DNA of 64,000 nucleotides from Acanthosoma haemorrhoidale (Eukaryota > Arthropoda > Insecta > Hemiptera > Acanthosomatidae): NCBI GenBank assembly GCA_930367205.1, contig OV884014.1, positions 119,233,768 to 119,297,767 of the forward strand, in the 5' to 3' direction. Below are positions 36,866 to 53,400 of this stretch, one piece after another. The first letter of the stretch is position 1. Each line of letters starts with the position of its first letter. A model generated the notes under the pieces. It was not told the origin of the DNA. It saw only the letters and a list, made by a program, of their open reading frames with translations, and did no database searches. The translations under genes were made by a program, and so were the position numbers.

Positions 36866-39800
36866 ATATCACTTGATACGATCGTATGATTGAAGTCACG
36901 AGTGAATATATCATCAAATGATGTTGAATATGATTGTATAATGTGTCATTGGCACACATTGTATCACGTGATACGATCGTATGATTAAAGTTACGAGTGA
37001 ATGCAACATCAAATGATGTCGATTATGATAGTGTACCGCATCATTGGCAATCATTATATCACGTGATACGATCGTATGATGAAAGTTACGAGTGAATATA
37101 ACATCAAATGATGTCTAATAGGATTGTATAATGTATCATTAGCACTCATTGTTTCACGTGATACGATCGTATGATTAAAGTTACGATTGGAGATACTAAT
37201 AAATGATGTTGAATATAATAGTGCACCATATCATTAGCACTTATTGTATCATGTGATGCGATCGTATGATTGAAGTCACGAGTGAATATAATATCAAATG
37301 ATGTCAATTATGATAGTGTTGCGTATCATAAGCACTCATTGTATCACGTGATACGATCGTATGATTAAAGTTACGATTGGAGATACTAATAAATGATGTT
37401 GAATATAATAGTGCACCATATCATTAGCACTTATTGTATTATGTGATGCGATCGTATGATTAAAGTTACAAGTGAATATAACATCAAATGATGTCGATTA
37501 TAATAGTGTACCGCATCATGTGCACTCATTATATCACGTGATACTATCGTATGATTGAAGTCACGAGTGAATATAACATCAAATAATGCTAAATATGATT
37601 GTATAGTGTAGCATTGACACTCATTGTATCACGAGATACGATCGTATGATTGAAGTCACGAGTGAATATAACATCAAATGATGTTGAATATGATTGTATA
37701 ATGTATCATTAGCACTCATTGTTTCACGTGATACGATCGTATGATTAAAGTTACAGGTGAATATAACATAAAATCATGTCGATTATGATAGTGTACCGCA
37801 TCATTGGCACTCATTATATCACGTGATACTATCGTATGATTGAAGTCACGAGTGAATATAACATCAAATGATGCTACATATGATTGTATAGTGTATCATT
37901 AGCACTCATTATATCACGTGATACGATCGTATGATTAAGGTTACGAGTGAATTAACTATTAAATGATGTCGAATATGATAGTGTACCGCATCATTGGCAC
38001 TCATTGTTTCACGTGATACGATCGTATGATTAAAGTTACAGGTGAATATAACTTCAAATGATGTCGATTAATAGTGTACCGCATCATTGGCACTCATTAT
38101 ATCACTTGATACGATCGTATGATTGAAGTCACGAGTGAATATATCATCAAATGATGTTGAATATGATTGTATAATGTGTCATTGGCAAACATTGTATCAC
38201 GTGATACGATCGTATGATTAAAGTTACGAGTGAATACAACATCAAATGATGTCGATTATGATAGTGTACCGCATCATTGGCACTCATTATATCACGTGAT
38301 ACGATCGTATGATGAAAGTTACGAGTGAATATAACATCAAATGATGTCGAATAGGATTGTATAATGTATCATTAGCACTCATTGTTTCACGTGATACGAT
38401 CGTATGATTAAAGTTACGATTGGAGATACTAATAAATGATGTTGAATATAATAGTGCACTATATCATTAGCACTTATTGTATCATGTGATGCGATCGTAT
38501 GATTAAAGTTACAAGTGAATATAACATCAAATGATGTCGATTATAATAGTGTACCGCATCATTGGCACTCATTATATCACGTGTTACTATCGTATGATTA
38601 AAGTCACGAGTGAATATTACATCAAATGATGCTACATATGATTGTATAATGTATCATTAGCACGCATTGTTTCACGTGATACGATCGTATGATTAAAGTT
38701 ACGAGTAAATATAACATCAAATGATGTCGAATATGATAATGTACCGTATCGTTAGCACTCATTGTATCACGTGATACGATCGTATGATGAAAGTTACGAG
38801 TGAATATAACATCAAATGATGTCGATTATGATAGTGTACCTTATCATTGGCACTCATTATATCACGTGATACGATCGTATAATGAAAGTTACGAGTAAAT
38901 ATACTATTAAATAATGTCGATTATGATAGTGTACCGCATTATTGGCACTCATTATATCACGTGATACGATCGTATGATTGAAGTCACGAGTGAATATAAC
39001 ATCAAATGATGTCAATTATGATAGTGTTCCGTATCATAAGCACTCATTGTATCACGTGATACGATCGTATGATGAAAGTTACAAGTAAATATACTATTAA
39101 ATGATGTCGATTATGACAGTGTACCGTACCATTGGCACTCATAGTATCACGTGATACGATCGTATGATTGAAGTCACGAATGAATATAACATCAAATGAT
39201 GTCGATTATGATAGTGTACCGCATCATTAGCACACATTGTATCACGTGGTACGATCGTATGATTAAAGTTACGAGTGAAGATAACATCAAATGATGTCGA
39301 TTATAATAGTGTACCGTACCATTGGCACTCATAGTATCACGTGATACGATCGTATGATTGAAGTCAAGAGTGAATATAATATCAAATGATGTCAATTATG
39401 ATAGTGTTCCGTATCATAAGCACTCATTGTATCACGTGATACGATCGTATGATGAAAGTTACAAGTAAATATACTATTAAATGATGTCGATTATGACAGT
39501 GTACCGTACCATTGGCACTCATAGTATCACGTGATACGATCGTATGATTGAAGTCACGAGTGAATATAATATCAAATGATGTCAATTATGATAGTGTACC
39601 GCATCATTGGCACTCATTATATCACTTGATACGATCGTATGATTGAAGTCACGAGTGAATATATCATCAAATGATGTTGAATATGATTGTATAATGTGTC
39701 ATTGGCACACATTGTATCACGTGATACGATCGTATGATTAAAGTTACGAGTGAATGCAACATCAAATGATGTCGATTATGATAGTGTACCGCATCATTGG

Positions 39801-40851
39801 CAATCATTATATCACGTGATACGATCGTATGATGAAAGTTACGAGTGAATATAACATCAAATGATGTCTAATAGGATTGTATAATGTATCATTAGCACTC
39901 ATTGTTTCACGTGATACGATCGTATGATTAAAGTTACGATTGGAGATACTAATAAATGATGTTGAATATAATAGTGCACCATATCATTAGCACTTATTGT
40001 ATCATGTGATGCGATCGTATGATTGAAGTCACGAGTGAATATAATATCAAATGATGTCAATTATGATAGTGTTGCGTATCATAAGCACTCATTGTATCAC
40101 GTGATACGATCGTATCATTAAAGTTACGATTGGAGATACTAATAAATGATGTTGAATATAATAGTGCACCATATCATTAGCACTTATTGTATCATGTGAT
40201 GCGATCGTATGATTAAAGTTACAAGTGAATATAACATCAAATGATGTCGATTATAATAGTGTACCGCATCATTGGCACTCATTATATCACGTGATACTAT
40301 CGTATGATTGAAGTCACGAGTGAATATAACATCAAATAATGCTAAATATGATTGTATAGTGTAGCATTGGCACTCATTGTATCACGAGATACGATCGTAT
40401 GATTGAAGTCACGAGTGAATATAACATCAAATGATGTTGAATATGATTGTATAATGTATCATTAGCACTCATTGTTTCACGTGATACGATCGTATGATTA
40501 AAGTTACAGGTGAATATAACATCAAATCATGTCGATTATGATAGTGTACCGCATCATTGGCACTCATTATATCACGTGATACTATCGTATGATTGAAGTC
40601 ACGAGTGAATATAACATCAAATGATGCTACATATGATTGTATAGTGTATCATTAGCACTCATTATATCACGTGATACGATCGTATGATTAAGGTTACGAG
40701 TGAATAAACTATTAAATGATGTCGAATATGATAGTGTACCGCATCATTGGCACTCATTGTTTCACGTGATACGATCGTATGATTAAAGTTACAGGTGAAT
40801 ATAACATCAAATGATGTCGATTAATAGTGTACCGCATCATTAGCACTCATT
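36866..40851 (+). repeat. 3986-bp tandem segmental duplication, copy 2
   Basis: I noticed very few differences from copy 1 by eye. One is GAAGATAACATC near 39,280, where copy 1 has GAATATAACATC near 35,293. The match fails near 40,935, where GGCAAACATTG replaces GGCACACATTG. Near-identity over 4 kb indicates a very recent duplication or an assembly-level duplication. Confidence 0.92.
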
Positions 40852-41427
40852 ATATCACTTGATACGATCGTATGATTGAAGTCACGAGTGAATATATCAT
40901 CAAATGATGTTGAATATGATTGTATAATGTGTCATTGGCAAACATTGTATCACGTGATACGATCGTATGATTAAAGTTACGAGTGAATACAACATCAAAT
41001 GATGTCGATTATGATAGTGTACCGCATCATTGGCACTCATTATATCACGTGATACGATCGTTTGATTAAAGTTACAGGTGAATATAACATCAAATGATGT
41101 CGATTAATAGTGTACCGCATCATTAGCACTCATTATATCACGTGATACGATCGTTTGATGAAAGTTACGATTGGAGATACTAATAAATGATGTTGAATAT
41201 AATAGTGCACCATATCATTAGCACTTATTGTATCATGTGATGCGATCGTATGATTAAAGTTACAAGTGAATATAACATCAAATGATGTCGATTATAATAG
41301 TGTACCGCATCATTGGCACTCATTATATCACGTGTTACTATCGTATGATTGAAGTCACGAGTGAATATTACATCAAATAATGCTAAATATGATTGTATAG
41401 TGTTGCATTGACACTCATTGTATCACG
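40852..41427 (+). repeat. Satellite A segment with a local two-monomer duplication
   Basis: GTTACAGGTG followed by GATTAATAGTG occurs twice in close succession (about 40,790-40,830 and 41,070-41,110). The second copy follows the rare core variant CGATCGTTTGATTAAAG. The same arrangement is found at 62,230-62,570 at +21,463 bp. This segment is the last forward piece shared with the array end before the inversion. Confidence 0.85.
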
Positions 41428-44400
41428 AGATACGATCGTATGATTAAAGTTACGAGTAAATATAACATCAAATGATGTCGAATATGATAATGTACCGTAT
41501 CATTAGCACTCATATTATCACGTGATACGATCGTATGATGAAAGTTACGAGTGAATATAACATCAAATAATGTTGAATATGATTGTATAATGTATCATTA
41601 GCACGCATAGTTTCACGTGATACGATCGTATGATTAAAGTTACGAGTAAATATAACATCAAATGATGTCGAATATGATAATGTACCGTATCGTTAGCACT
41701 CATTGTATCACGTGATACGATCGTATGATGAAAGTTACGAGTGAATATAACATCAAATGATGTCGATTATGATAGTGTACCTTATCATTGGCACTCATTA
41801 TATCACGTGATACGATCGTATAATGAAAGTTACGAGTAAATATACTATTAAATAATGTCGATTATGATAGTGTACCGCATTATTGGCACTCATTATATCA
41901 CGTGATACGATCGTATGATTGAAGTCACGAGTGAATATAACATCAAATGATGTCAATTATGATAGTGTTCCGTATCATAAGCACTCATTGTATCACGTGA
42001 TACGATCGTATGATGAAAGTTACAATTAAATATACTATTAAATGATGTCGATTATGACAGTGTACCGTACCATTGGCACTCATAGTATCACGTGATACGA
42101 TCGTATGATTGAAGTCACGAATGAATATAACATGAAATGATGTCGATTATGATAATGTACCGTATCGTTAGCACTCATTGTATCACGTGATACGATCGTA
42201 TGATGAAAGTTACGAGTGAATATAACATCAAATGATGTCGATTATGATAGTGTACCGTACCATTGGCACTCATAGTATCACGTGATACGATCGTATGATT
42301 GAAGTCACGAATGAATATAACATCAAATGATGTCGATTATGATAGTGTACCACATCATTAGCACACATTGTATCACGTGGTACGATCGTATGATTAAAGT
42401 TACGAGTGAAGATAACATCAAATGATGTCGATTATAATAGTGTACCGTACCATTGGCACTCATAGTATCACGTGATACGATCGTATGATTGAAGTCAGGG
42501 GTGAATATAATATCAAATGATGTCAATTATGATAGTGTTCCGTATCATAAGCACTCATTGTATCACGTGATACGATCGTATGATGAAAGTTACAAGTAAA
42601 TATACTATTAAATGATGTCGATTATGACAGTGTACCGTACCATTGGCACTCATAGTACCACGTGATACGATCGTATGATTAAAGTTACGAGTGAAGATAA
42701 CATCAAATGATGTCGATTATAATAGTGTACCGTACCATTGGCACTCATAGTATCACGTGATACGATCGTATGATTGAAGTCAGGGGTGAATATAATATCA
42801 AATGATGTCAATTATGATAGTGTTCCGTATCATAAGCACTCATTGTATCACGTGATACGATCGTATGATGAAAGTTACAAGTAAATATACTATTAAATGA
42901 TGTTGATTATGACAGTGTACCGTACCATTGGCACTCATAGTATCACGTAATACGATCGTATGATTAAAGTCACGAGTGAATATAATATCAAATGATGTCA
43001 ATTATGATAGTGTACCGCATCATTGGCACTCATTATATCACTTGATACGATCGTATGATTGAAGTCACGAGTGAATATATCATCAAATGATGTTGAATAT
43101 GATTGTATAATGTGTCATTGGCACACATTGTATCAGGTGATACGATCGTATGATTAAAGTTACGAGCAAATGCAACATCAAATGATGTCGATTATGATAG
43201 TGTACCTTATCATTGGCACTCATTATATCACGTGATACGATCGTATAATGAAAGTTACGAGTAAATATACTATTAAATAATGTCGATTATGATAGTGTAC
43301 CGCATTATTGGCACTCATTATATCACGTGATACGATCGTATGATTAAAGTTACGAGTAAATATAACATCAAATGATGTTGAATATGATTGAATAATGTAT
43401 CATTAGCACTCATTGTTTCACGTGATACGATCGTATGATTAAAGTTACAGGTGAATATAACATCAAATGATGTCGATTATGATAGTGTACCGCATCATTG
43501 GCACTCATTATATCACGTGATACGATCGTATGATTGAAGTCACGAGTGAATATAATATCAAATGATGTCAATTATGATAGTGTTGCGTATCATAAGCACT
43601 CATTGTATCACGTGATACGATCGTATGATGAAAGTTACGAGTGAATATAACATCAAATGATGTCGAATAGGATTGTATAATGTATCATTATCACTTATTG
43701 TTTCACGTGATACGATCGTATGATTAAAGTTACGATTGGAGATACTAATAAATGATGTTGAATATAATAGTGCACCATATCATTAGCACTTATTGTATCA
43801 TGTGATGCGATCGTATGATTAAAGTTACAAGTGAATATAACATCAAATGATGTCGATTATAATAGTGTACCGCATCATTGGCACTCATTATATCACGTGA
43901 TACTATCGTATGATTGAAGTCACGAGTGAATATAACATCAAATAATGCTAAATATGATTGTATAGTGTAGCATTGACACTCATTGTACCACGAGATACGA
44001 TCGTATGATTGACGTCAAGAGTGAATATAATATCGAATGATGTCAATTATGATAGTGTTCCGTATCATAAGCACTCATTGTATCACGTGATACGATCGTA
44101 TGATTGAAGTCAAGAGTGAATATAATATCGAATGATGTCAATTATGATAGTGTTCCGTATCATAAGCACTCATTGTATCACGTGATACGATCGTATGATT
44201 AAAGTTACAAGTGAATATAACATCAAATGATGTCGATTATAATAGTGTACCGCATCATTGGCACTCATTATATCACGTGATACTATCGTATGATTGAAGT
44301 CACGAGTGAATATAACATCAAATAATGCTAAATATGATTGTATAGTGTAGCATTGACACTCATTGTATCACGAGATACGATCGTATGATTGAAGTCACGA

Positions 44401-47400
44401 GTGAATATAACATCAAATGATGTTGAATATGATTGTATAATGTATCATTAGCACTCATTGTTTCACGTGATACGATCGTATGATTAAAGTTACAGGTGAA
44501 TATAACATCAAATGATGTCGAATATGATAATGTACCGTATCATTAGCACTTATATTATCACGTGATACGATCGTATGATGAAAGTTACGAGTGAATATAA
44601 CATTAAATAATGTTGAATATGATTGTATAATGTATCATTAGCACTCATTGTTTCACGTGATACGATCGTATGATTAAAGTTACGAGTAAATATAACATCA
44701 AATGATGTCGAATATGATAATGTACCGTATCGTTAGCACTCATTGTATCACGTGATACGATCGTATGATGAAAGTTACGAGTGAATATAACATCAAATGA
44801 TGTCGATTATGATAGTGTACCTTATCATTGGCACTCATTATATCACGTGATACGATCGTATAATGAAAGTTACGAGTAAATATACTATTAAATAATGTCG
44901 ATTATGATAGTGTACCGCATTATTGGCACTCATTATATCACGTGATACGATCGTATGATTGAAGTCACGAGTAAATATAACATCAAATGATGTCAATTAT
45001 GATAGTGTTCCGTATCATAAGCACTCATTGTATCACGTGATACGATCGTATGATTAAAGTTACGAGTGAAGATAACATCAAATGATGTCGATTATAATAG
45101 TGTACCGTACCATTGGCACTCATAGTATCACGTGATACGATCGTATGATTGAAGTCAGGGGTGAATATAATATCAAATGATGTCAATTATGATAGTGTTC
45201 CGTATCATAAGCACTCATTGTATCACGTGATACGATCGTATGATGAAAGTTACAAGTAAATATACTATTAAATGATGTCGATTATGACAGTGTACCGTAC
45301 CATTGGCACTCATAGTATCACGTGATACGATCGTATGATTGAAGTCACGAGTAAATATATAATATCAAATGATGTCAATTATGATAGTGTACCGCATCAT
45401 TGGCACTCATTATATCACTTGATACGATCGTATGATTGAAGTCACGAGTGAATATATCATCAAATGATGTTGAATATGATTGTATAATGTGTCATTGGCA
45501 CACATAGTATCACGTGATACGATCGTATGATTAAAGTTACGAGTAAATGCAACATCAAATGATGTCGATTATGATAGTGTACCTTATCATTGGCACTCAT
45601 TATATCACGTGATACGATCGTATAATGAAAGTTACGAGTAAATATACTATTAAATAATGTCGATTATGATAGTGTACCGCATTATTGGCACTCATTATAT
45701 CACGTGATACGATCGTATGATTAAAGTTACGAGTAAATATAACATCAAATGATGTTGAATATGATTGTATAATGTATCATTAGCACTCATTGTTTCACGT
45801 GATACGATCGTATGATTAAAGTTACAGGTGAATATAACATCAAATGATGTCGATTATGATAGTGTACCGCATCATTGGCACTCATTATATCACGTGATAC
45901 GATCGTATGATTGAAGTCACGAGTGAATATAATATCAAATGATGTCAATTATGATAGTGTTGCGTATCATAAGCACTCATTGTATCACGTGATACGATCG
46001 TATGATTGAAGTCACGAGTGAATATAATATCAAATGATGTCAATTATGATAGTGTTGCGTATCATAAGCACTCATTGTATCACGGGATACGATCGTATGA
46101 TGAAAGTTACGAGTGAATATAACATCAAATGATGTCGAATAGGATTGTATAATGTATCATTATCACTTATTGTTTCACGTGATACGATCGTATGATTAAA
46201 GTTACGATTGGAGATACTAATAAATGATGTTGAATATAATAGTGCACCATATCATTAGCACTTATTGTATCATGTGATGCGATCGTATGATTAAAGTTAC
46301 AAGTGAATATAACATCAAATGATGTCGATTATAATAGTGTACCGCATCATTGGCACTCATTATATCACGTGATACTATCGTATGATTGAAGTCACGAGTG
46401 AATATAACATCAAATAATGCTAAATATGATTGTATAGTGTAGCATTGACACTCATTGTACCACGAGATACGATCGTATGATTGAAGTCAAGAGTGAATAT
46501 AATATCGAATGATGTCAATTATGATAGTGTTCCGTATCATAAGCACTCATTGTATCACGTGATACGATCGTATGATGAAAGTTACAAGTAAATATACTAT
46601 TAAATGATGTCGATTATGACAGTGTACCGTACCATTGGCACCCATAGTATCACGTGATACGATCGTATGATTGAAGTCACGAGTGAATATAATATCAAAT
46701 GATGTCAATTATGATAGTGTACCGCATCATTGGCACTCATTATATCACTTGATACGATCGTATGATGAAAGTTACGAGTGAATATAACAACAAATGATGT
46801 CGATTATGATAGTGTACCGCATCATTGGCACTTATTATATCACGTGATACGATCGTGTAATGAAAGTCACGAGTGAATATAACATCAAATGATGTCGATT
46901 ATAATTGTGTACTGCATCATTGGCACTCATTATATCACGTGATACTATCGTATGATTGAAGTCACGAGTGAATATAACATCAAATTATGCTAAATATGAT
47001 TGTATAGTGTATCATTAGCACTCATTGTTTCACGTGATACGATCGTATGATTAAAGTTACGAGTAAATATAACATCAAATGATGTCGAATATGATAATGT
47101 ACCGTATCATTAGCACTCATATTATCACGTGATACGATCGTATGATGAAAGTTACGAGTGAATATAACATCAAATAATGTTGAATATGATTGTATAATGT
47201 ATCATTAGCACTCATTGTTTCACGTGATACGATCGTATGATTAAAGTTACGAGTAAATATAACATCAAATGATGTCGAATATGATAATGTACCGTATCGT
47301 TAGCACTCATTGTATCACGTGATACGATCGTATGATGAAAGTTACGAGTGAATATAACATCAAATGATGTCGATTATGATAGTGTACCTTATCATTGGCA

Positions 47401-50400
47401 CTCATTATATCACGTGATACGATCGTATAATGAACGTTACGAGTAAATATACTATTAAATAATGTCGATTATGATAGTGTACCGCATTATTGGCACTCAT
47501 TATATCACGTGATACGATCGTATGATTGAAGTCACGAGTAAATATAACATCAAATGATGTCAATTATGATAGTGTTCCGTATCATAAGCACTCATTGTAT
47601 CACGTGATACGATCGTATGATGAAAGTTACAAGTAAATATACTATTAAATGATGTCGATTATGACAGTGTACCGTACCATTGGCACTCATAGTATCACGT
47701 GATACGATCGTATGATTGAAGTCACGAATGAATATAACATCAAATGATGTCGATTATGATAGTGTACCACATAATTAGCACACATTGTATCACGTGGTAC
47801 GATCGTATGATTAAAGTTACGAGTGAAGATAACATCAAATGATGTCGATTATAATAGTGTACCGTACAATTGGCACTCATAGTATCACGTGATACGATCG
47901 TATGATTGAAGTCAGGGGTGAATATAATATCAAATGATGTCAATTATGATAGTGTTCCGTATCATAAGCACTCATTGTATCACGTGATACGATCGTATGA
48001 TGAAAGTTACAAGTAAATATACTATTAAATGATGTCGATTATGACAGTGTACCGTACCATTGGCACTGATAGTATCACGTGATACGATCGTATGATTGAA
48101 GTCACGAGTGAATATAATATGAAATGATGTCAATTATGATAGTGTACCGCATCATTGGCACTCATTATATCACTTGATACGATCGTATGATTGAAGTCAC
48201 GAGTGAATATATCATCAAATGATGTTGAATATGATTGTATAATGTGTCATTGGCACACATAGTATCACGTGATACGATCGTATGATTAAAGTTACGAGTA
48301 AATGCAACATCAAATGATGTCGATTATGATAGTGTACCTTATCATTGGCACTCATTATATCACGTGATACGATCGTATAATGAAAGTTACGAGTAAATAT
48401 ACTATTAAATAATGTCGATTATGATAGTGTACCGCATTATTGGCACTCATTATATCACGTGATACGATCGTATGATTAAAGTTACGAGTAAATATAACAT
48501 CAAATGATGTTGAATATGATTGTATAATGTATCATTAGCACTCATTGTTTCACGTGATACGATCGTATGATTAAAGTTACAGGTGAATATAACATCAAAT
48601 GATGTCGATTATGATAGTGTACCGCATCATTGGCACTCATTATATCACGTGATACGATCGTATGATTGAAGTCACGAGTGAATATAATATCAAATGATGT
48701 CGATTATGATAGTGTACCGCATCATTGGCACTCATTATATCACGTGATACGATCGTATGATTGAAGTCACGAGTGAATATAATATCAAATGATGTCAATT
48801 ATGATAGTGTTGCGTATCATAAGCACTCATTGTATCACGTGATACGATCGTATGATTGAAGTCACGAGTGAATATACTATTAAATGATGTCGATTATGAC
48901 AGTGTACCGTACCATTGGCACCCATAGTATCACGTGATACGATCGTATGATTGAAGTCACGAGTGAATATAACATCAAATGATGTCGAATAGGATTGTAT
49001 AATGTATCATTATCACTTATTGTTTCACGTGATACGATCGTATGATTAAAGTTACGATTGGAGATACTAATAAATGATGTCGAATATAATAGTGCACCAT
49101 ATCATTAGCACTTATTGTATCATGTGATGCGATCGTATGATTAAAGTTACAAGTGAATATAACATCAAATGATGTCGATTATAATAGTGTACCGCATCAT
49201 TGGCACTCATTATATCACGTGATAGTATCGTATGATTGAAGTCACGAGTGAATATAACATCAAATAATGCTAAATATGATTGTATAGTGTAGCATTGACA
49301 CTCATTGTACCACGAGATACGATCGTATGATTGAAGTCAAGAGTGAATATAATATCGAATGATGTCAATTATGATAGTGTTCCGTATCATAAGCACTCAT
49401 TGTATCACGTGATACGATCGTATGATGAAAGTTACAAGTAAATATACTATTAAATGATGTCGATTATGACAGTGTACCGTACCATTGGCACCCATAGTAT
49501 CACGTGATACGATCGTATGATTGAAGTCACGAGTGAATATAATATCAAATGATGTCAATTATGATAGTGTACTGCATCATTGGCACTCATTATATCACTT
49601 GATACGATCGTATGATGAAAGTTACGAGTGAATATAACAACAAATGATGTCGATTATGATAGTGTACCGCATCATTGGCACTTATTATATCACGTGATAC
49701 GATCGTGTAATGAAAGTCACGAGTGAATATACTATAAAATGATGTCGATTATGATAGTGTACCACATCATTGGCACTCATTATATCACGTGATACGATCG
49801 TATGATTGAAGTCACTAGTGAATATAATATCAAATAATGTCAATTATGATAGTGTTGCGTATCATAAGCACTCATTGTATCACGTGATACGATCGTATGA
49901 TGAAAGTTACGAGTGAATATAACATCAAATGATGTCGAATAGGATTGTATAATGTATCATTAGCACTTATTTTTCACGTGATACGATCGTATGATTAAAG
50001 TTACGATTGGAGATGCTAATAAATGATGTTGAATATAATAGTGCACCATATCATTAGCACTTATTGTATCATGTGATGCGATCGTATGATTAAAGTTACA
50101 AGTGAATATAACATCAAATGATGTCGATTATAATTGTGTACCGCATCATTGGCACTCATTATATCACGTGATACTATCGTATGATTGAAGTCACGAGTGA
50201 ATATAACATCAAATTATGCTAAATATGATTGTATAGTGTATCATTAGCACTCATTGTTTCACGTGATACGATCGTATGATTAAAGTTACGAGTAAATATA
50301 ACATCAAATGATGTCGAATATGATAATGTACCGTATCATTAGCACTCATATTATCACGTGATACGATCGTATGATGAAAGTTACGAGTGAATATAACATC

Positions 50401-50474
50401 AAATAATGTTGAATATGATTGTATAATGTATCATTAGCACTCATTGTTTCACGTGATACGATCGTATGATTAAA
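41428..50474 (+). repeat. Irregular satellite A zone (about 95 monomers)
   Basis: All monomers are A and in forward orientation, but the subtype order is more scrambled and rare variants more frequent. GTCAGGGGTGAATA occurs near 42,496, 42,780, 45,156 and 47,913. TATCGAATGATG occurs near 44,033, 44,118, 46,503 and 49,352. CACCCATAG occurs near 46,640, 48,920 and 49,490. TATCACTTATTG occurs at 43,691, 46,163 and 49,013. The spacings (2375, 2472, 2757, 2850 and 5417) are near-multiples of 95 with no single dominant period. This suggests several overlapping small duplications and deletions. No non-satellite sequence is seen. Confidence 0.88.
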
Positions 50475-53400
50475 GTCACGAATGAATATAACATCAAATG
50501 ATGTCGATTATGATAGTGTACCGCATCATTAGCACACATTGTATCACGTGGTACGATCGTATGATTAAAGTTACGAGTGAAGATAACATCAAATGATGTC
50601 GATTATAATAGTGTACCGTACCATTGGCACTCATAGTATCACGTGATACGATCGTATGATTGAAGTCAAGAGTGAATATAATATCAAATGATGTCAATTA
50701 TGATAGTGTTCCGTATCATAAGCACTCATTGTATCACGTGATACGATCGTATGATGAAAGTTACAAGTAAATATACTATTTAATGATGTCGATTATGACA
50801 GTGTACCGTACCATTGGCACTCATAGTATCACGTGATACGATCGTATGATTGAAGTCACGAGTGAATATATCATCAAATGATGTTGAATATGATTGTATA
50901 ATGTGTCATTGGCACACATTGTATCACGTGATACGATCGTATGATTAAAGTTACGAGTGAATGCAACATCAAATGATGTCGATTATGATAGTGTACCGCA
51001 TCATTGGCAATCATTATATCACGTGATACGATCGTATGATGAAAGTTACGAGTGAATATAACATCAAATGATGTCTAATAGGATTGTATAATGTATCATT
51101 AGCACTCATTGTTTCACGTGATACGATCGTATGATTAAAGTTACGATTGGAGATACTAATAAATGATGTTGAATATATTAGTGCACCATATCATTAGCAC
51201 TTATTGTATCATGTGATGCGATCGTATGACTGAAGTCACGAGTGAATATAATATCAAATGATGTCAATTATGATAGTGTTGCGTATCATAAGCACTCATT
51301 GTATCACGTGATACGATCGTATGATTAAAGTTACGATTGGAGATACTAATAAATGATGTTGAATATAATAGTGCACCATATCATTAGCACTTATTGTATC
51401 ATGTGATGCGATCGTATGATTAAAGTTACAAGTGAATATAACATCAAATGATGTCGATTATAATAGTGTACCGCATCATTGGCACTCATTATATCACGTG
51501 ATACTATCGTATGATTGAAGTCACGAGTGAATATAACATCAAATAATGCTAAATATGATTGTATAGTGTAGCATTGACACTCATTGTATCACGAGATACG
51601 ATCGTATGATTGAAGTCACGAGTGAATATAACATCAAATGATGTTGAATATGATTGTATAATGTATCATTAGCACTCATTGTTTCACGTGATACGATGGT
51701 ATGATTAAAGTTACAGGTGAATGCAACATCAAATGATGTCGATTATGATAGTGTACCGCATCATTGGCAATCATTATATCACGTGATACGATCGTATGAT
51801 GAAAGTTACGAGTGAATATAACATCAAATGATGCCTAATAGGATTGTATAATGTATCATTAGCACTCATTGTTTCACGTGATACGATCGTATGATTAAAG
51901 TTACGATTGGAGATACTAATAAATGATGTTGAATATAATAGTGCACCATATCATTAGCACTTATTGTATCATGTGATGCGATCGTATGATTGAAGTCACG
52001 AGTGAATATAATATCAAATGATGTCAATTATGATAGTGTTGCGTATCATAAGCACTCATTGTATCACGTGATACGATCGTATGATTAAAGTTACGATTGG
52101 AGATACTAATAAATGATGTTAAATATAATAGTGCACCATATCATTAGCACTTATTGTATCATGTGATGCGATCGTATGATTAAAGTTACAAGTGAATATA
52201 ACATCAAATGATGTCGATTATAATAGTGTACCGCATCATTGGCACTCATTATATCACGTGATACTATCGTATGATTGAAGTCACGAGTGAATATAACATC
52301 AAATAATGCTAAATATGATTGTATAGTGTAGCATTGACACTCATTGTATCACGAGATACGATCGTATGATTGAAGTCACGAGTGAATATAACATCAAATG
52401 ATGTTGAATATGATTGTATAATGTATCATTAGCACTCATTGTTTCACGTGATACGATCGTATGATTAAAGTTACAGGTGAATATAACATCAAATCATGTC
52501 GATTATGATAGTGTACCGCATCATTGGCACTCATTATATCACGTGATACGATCGTATAATGAAAGTTACGAGTAAATATACTATTAAATAATGTCGATTA
52601 TGATAGTGTACCGCATTATTGGCACTCATTATATCACGTGATACGATCGTATGATTGAAGTCACGAGTGAATATAACATCAAATGATGTCAATTATGATA
52701 GTGTTCCGTATCATAAGCACTCATTGTATCACGTGATACGATCGTATGATGAAAGTTACAAGAAAATATACTATTAAATGATGTCGATTATGACAGTGTA
52801 CCGTACCATTGGCACTCATAGTATCACGTGATACAATCGTATGATTGAAGTCACGAATGAATATAACATCAAATGATGTCGATTATGATAGTGTACCGCA
52901 TCATTAGCACACATTGTATCACGTGGTACGATCGTATGATTAAAGTTACGAGTGAAGATAACATCAAATGATGTCGATTATAATAGTGTACCGTACCATT
53001 GGCACTCATAGTATCACGTGATACGATCGTATGATTGAAGTCACGAGTGAATATAACATCAAATGATGTCAATTATGATAGTGTTCCGTATCATAAGCAC
53101 TCATTGTATCACGTGATACGATCGTATGATGAAAGTTACAAGTAAATATACTATTAAATGATGTCGATTATGACAGTGTACCGTACCATTGGCACTCATT
53201 ATATCACTTGATACGATCGTATGATTGAAGTCACGAGTGAATATATCATCAAATGATGTTGAATATGATTGTATAATGTGTCATTGGCACACATTGTATC
53301 ACGTGATACGATCGTATGATTAAAGTTACGAGTGAATGCAACATCAAATGATGTCGATTATGATAGTGTACCGCATCATTGGCAATCATTATATCACGTG

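Noticed and set aside
40852..41427. tRNA- or small-RNA-like fold from the monomer hairpins
   Set aside because: The stems are only 5-7 bp, recur in every monomer, and show no conserved A/B boxes, cloverleaf or terminator.
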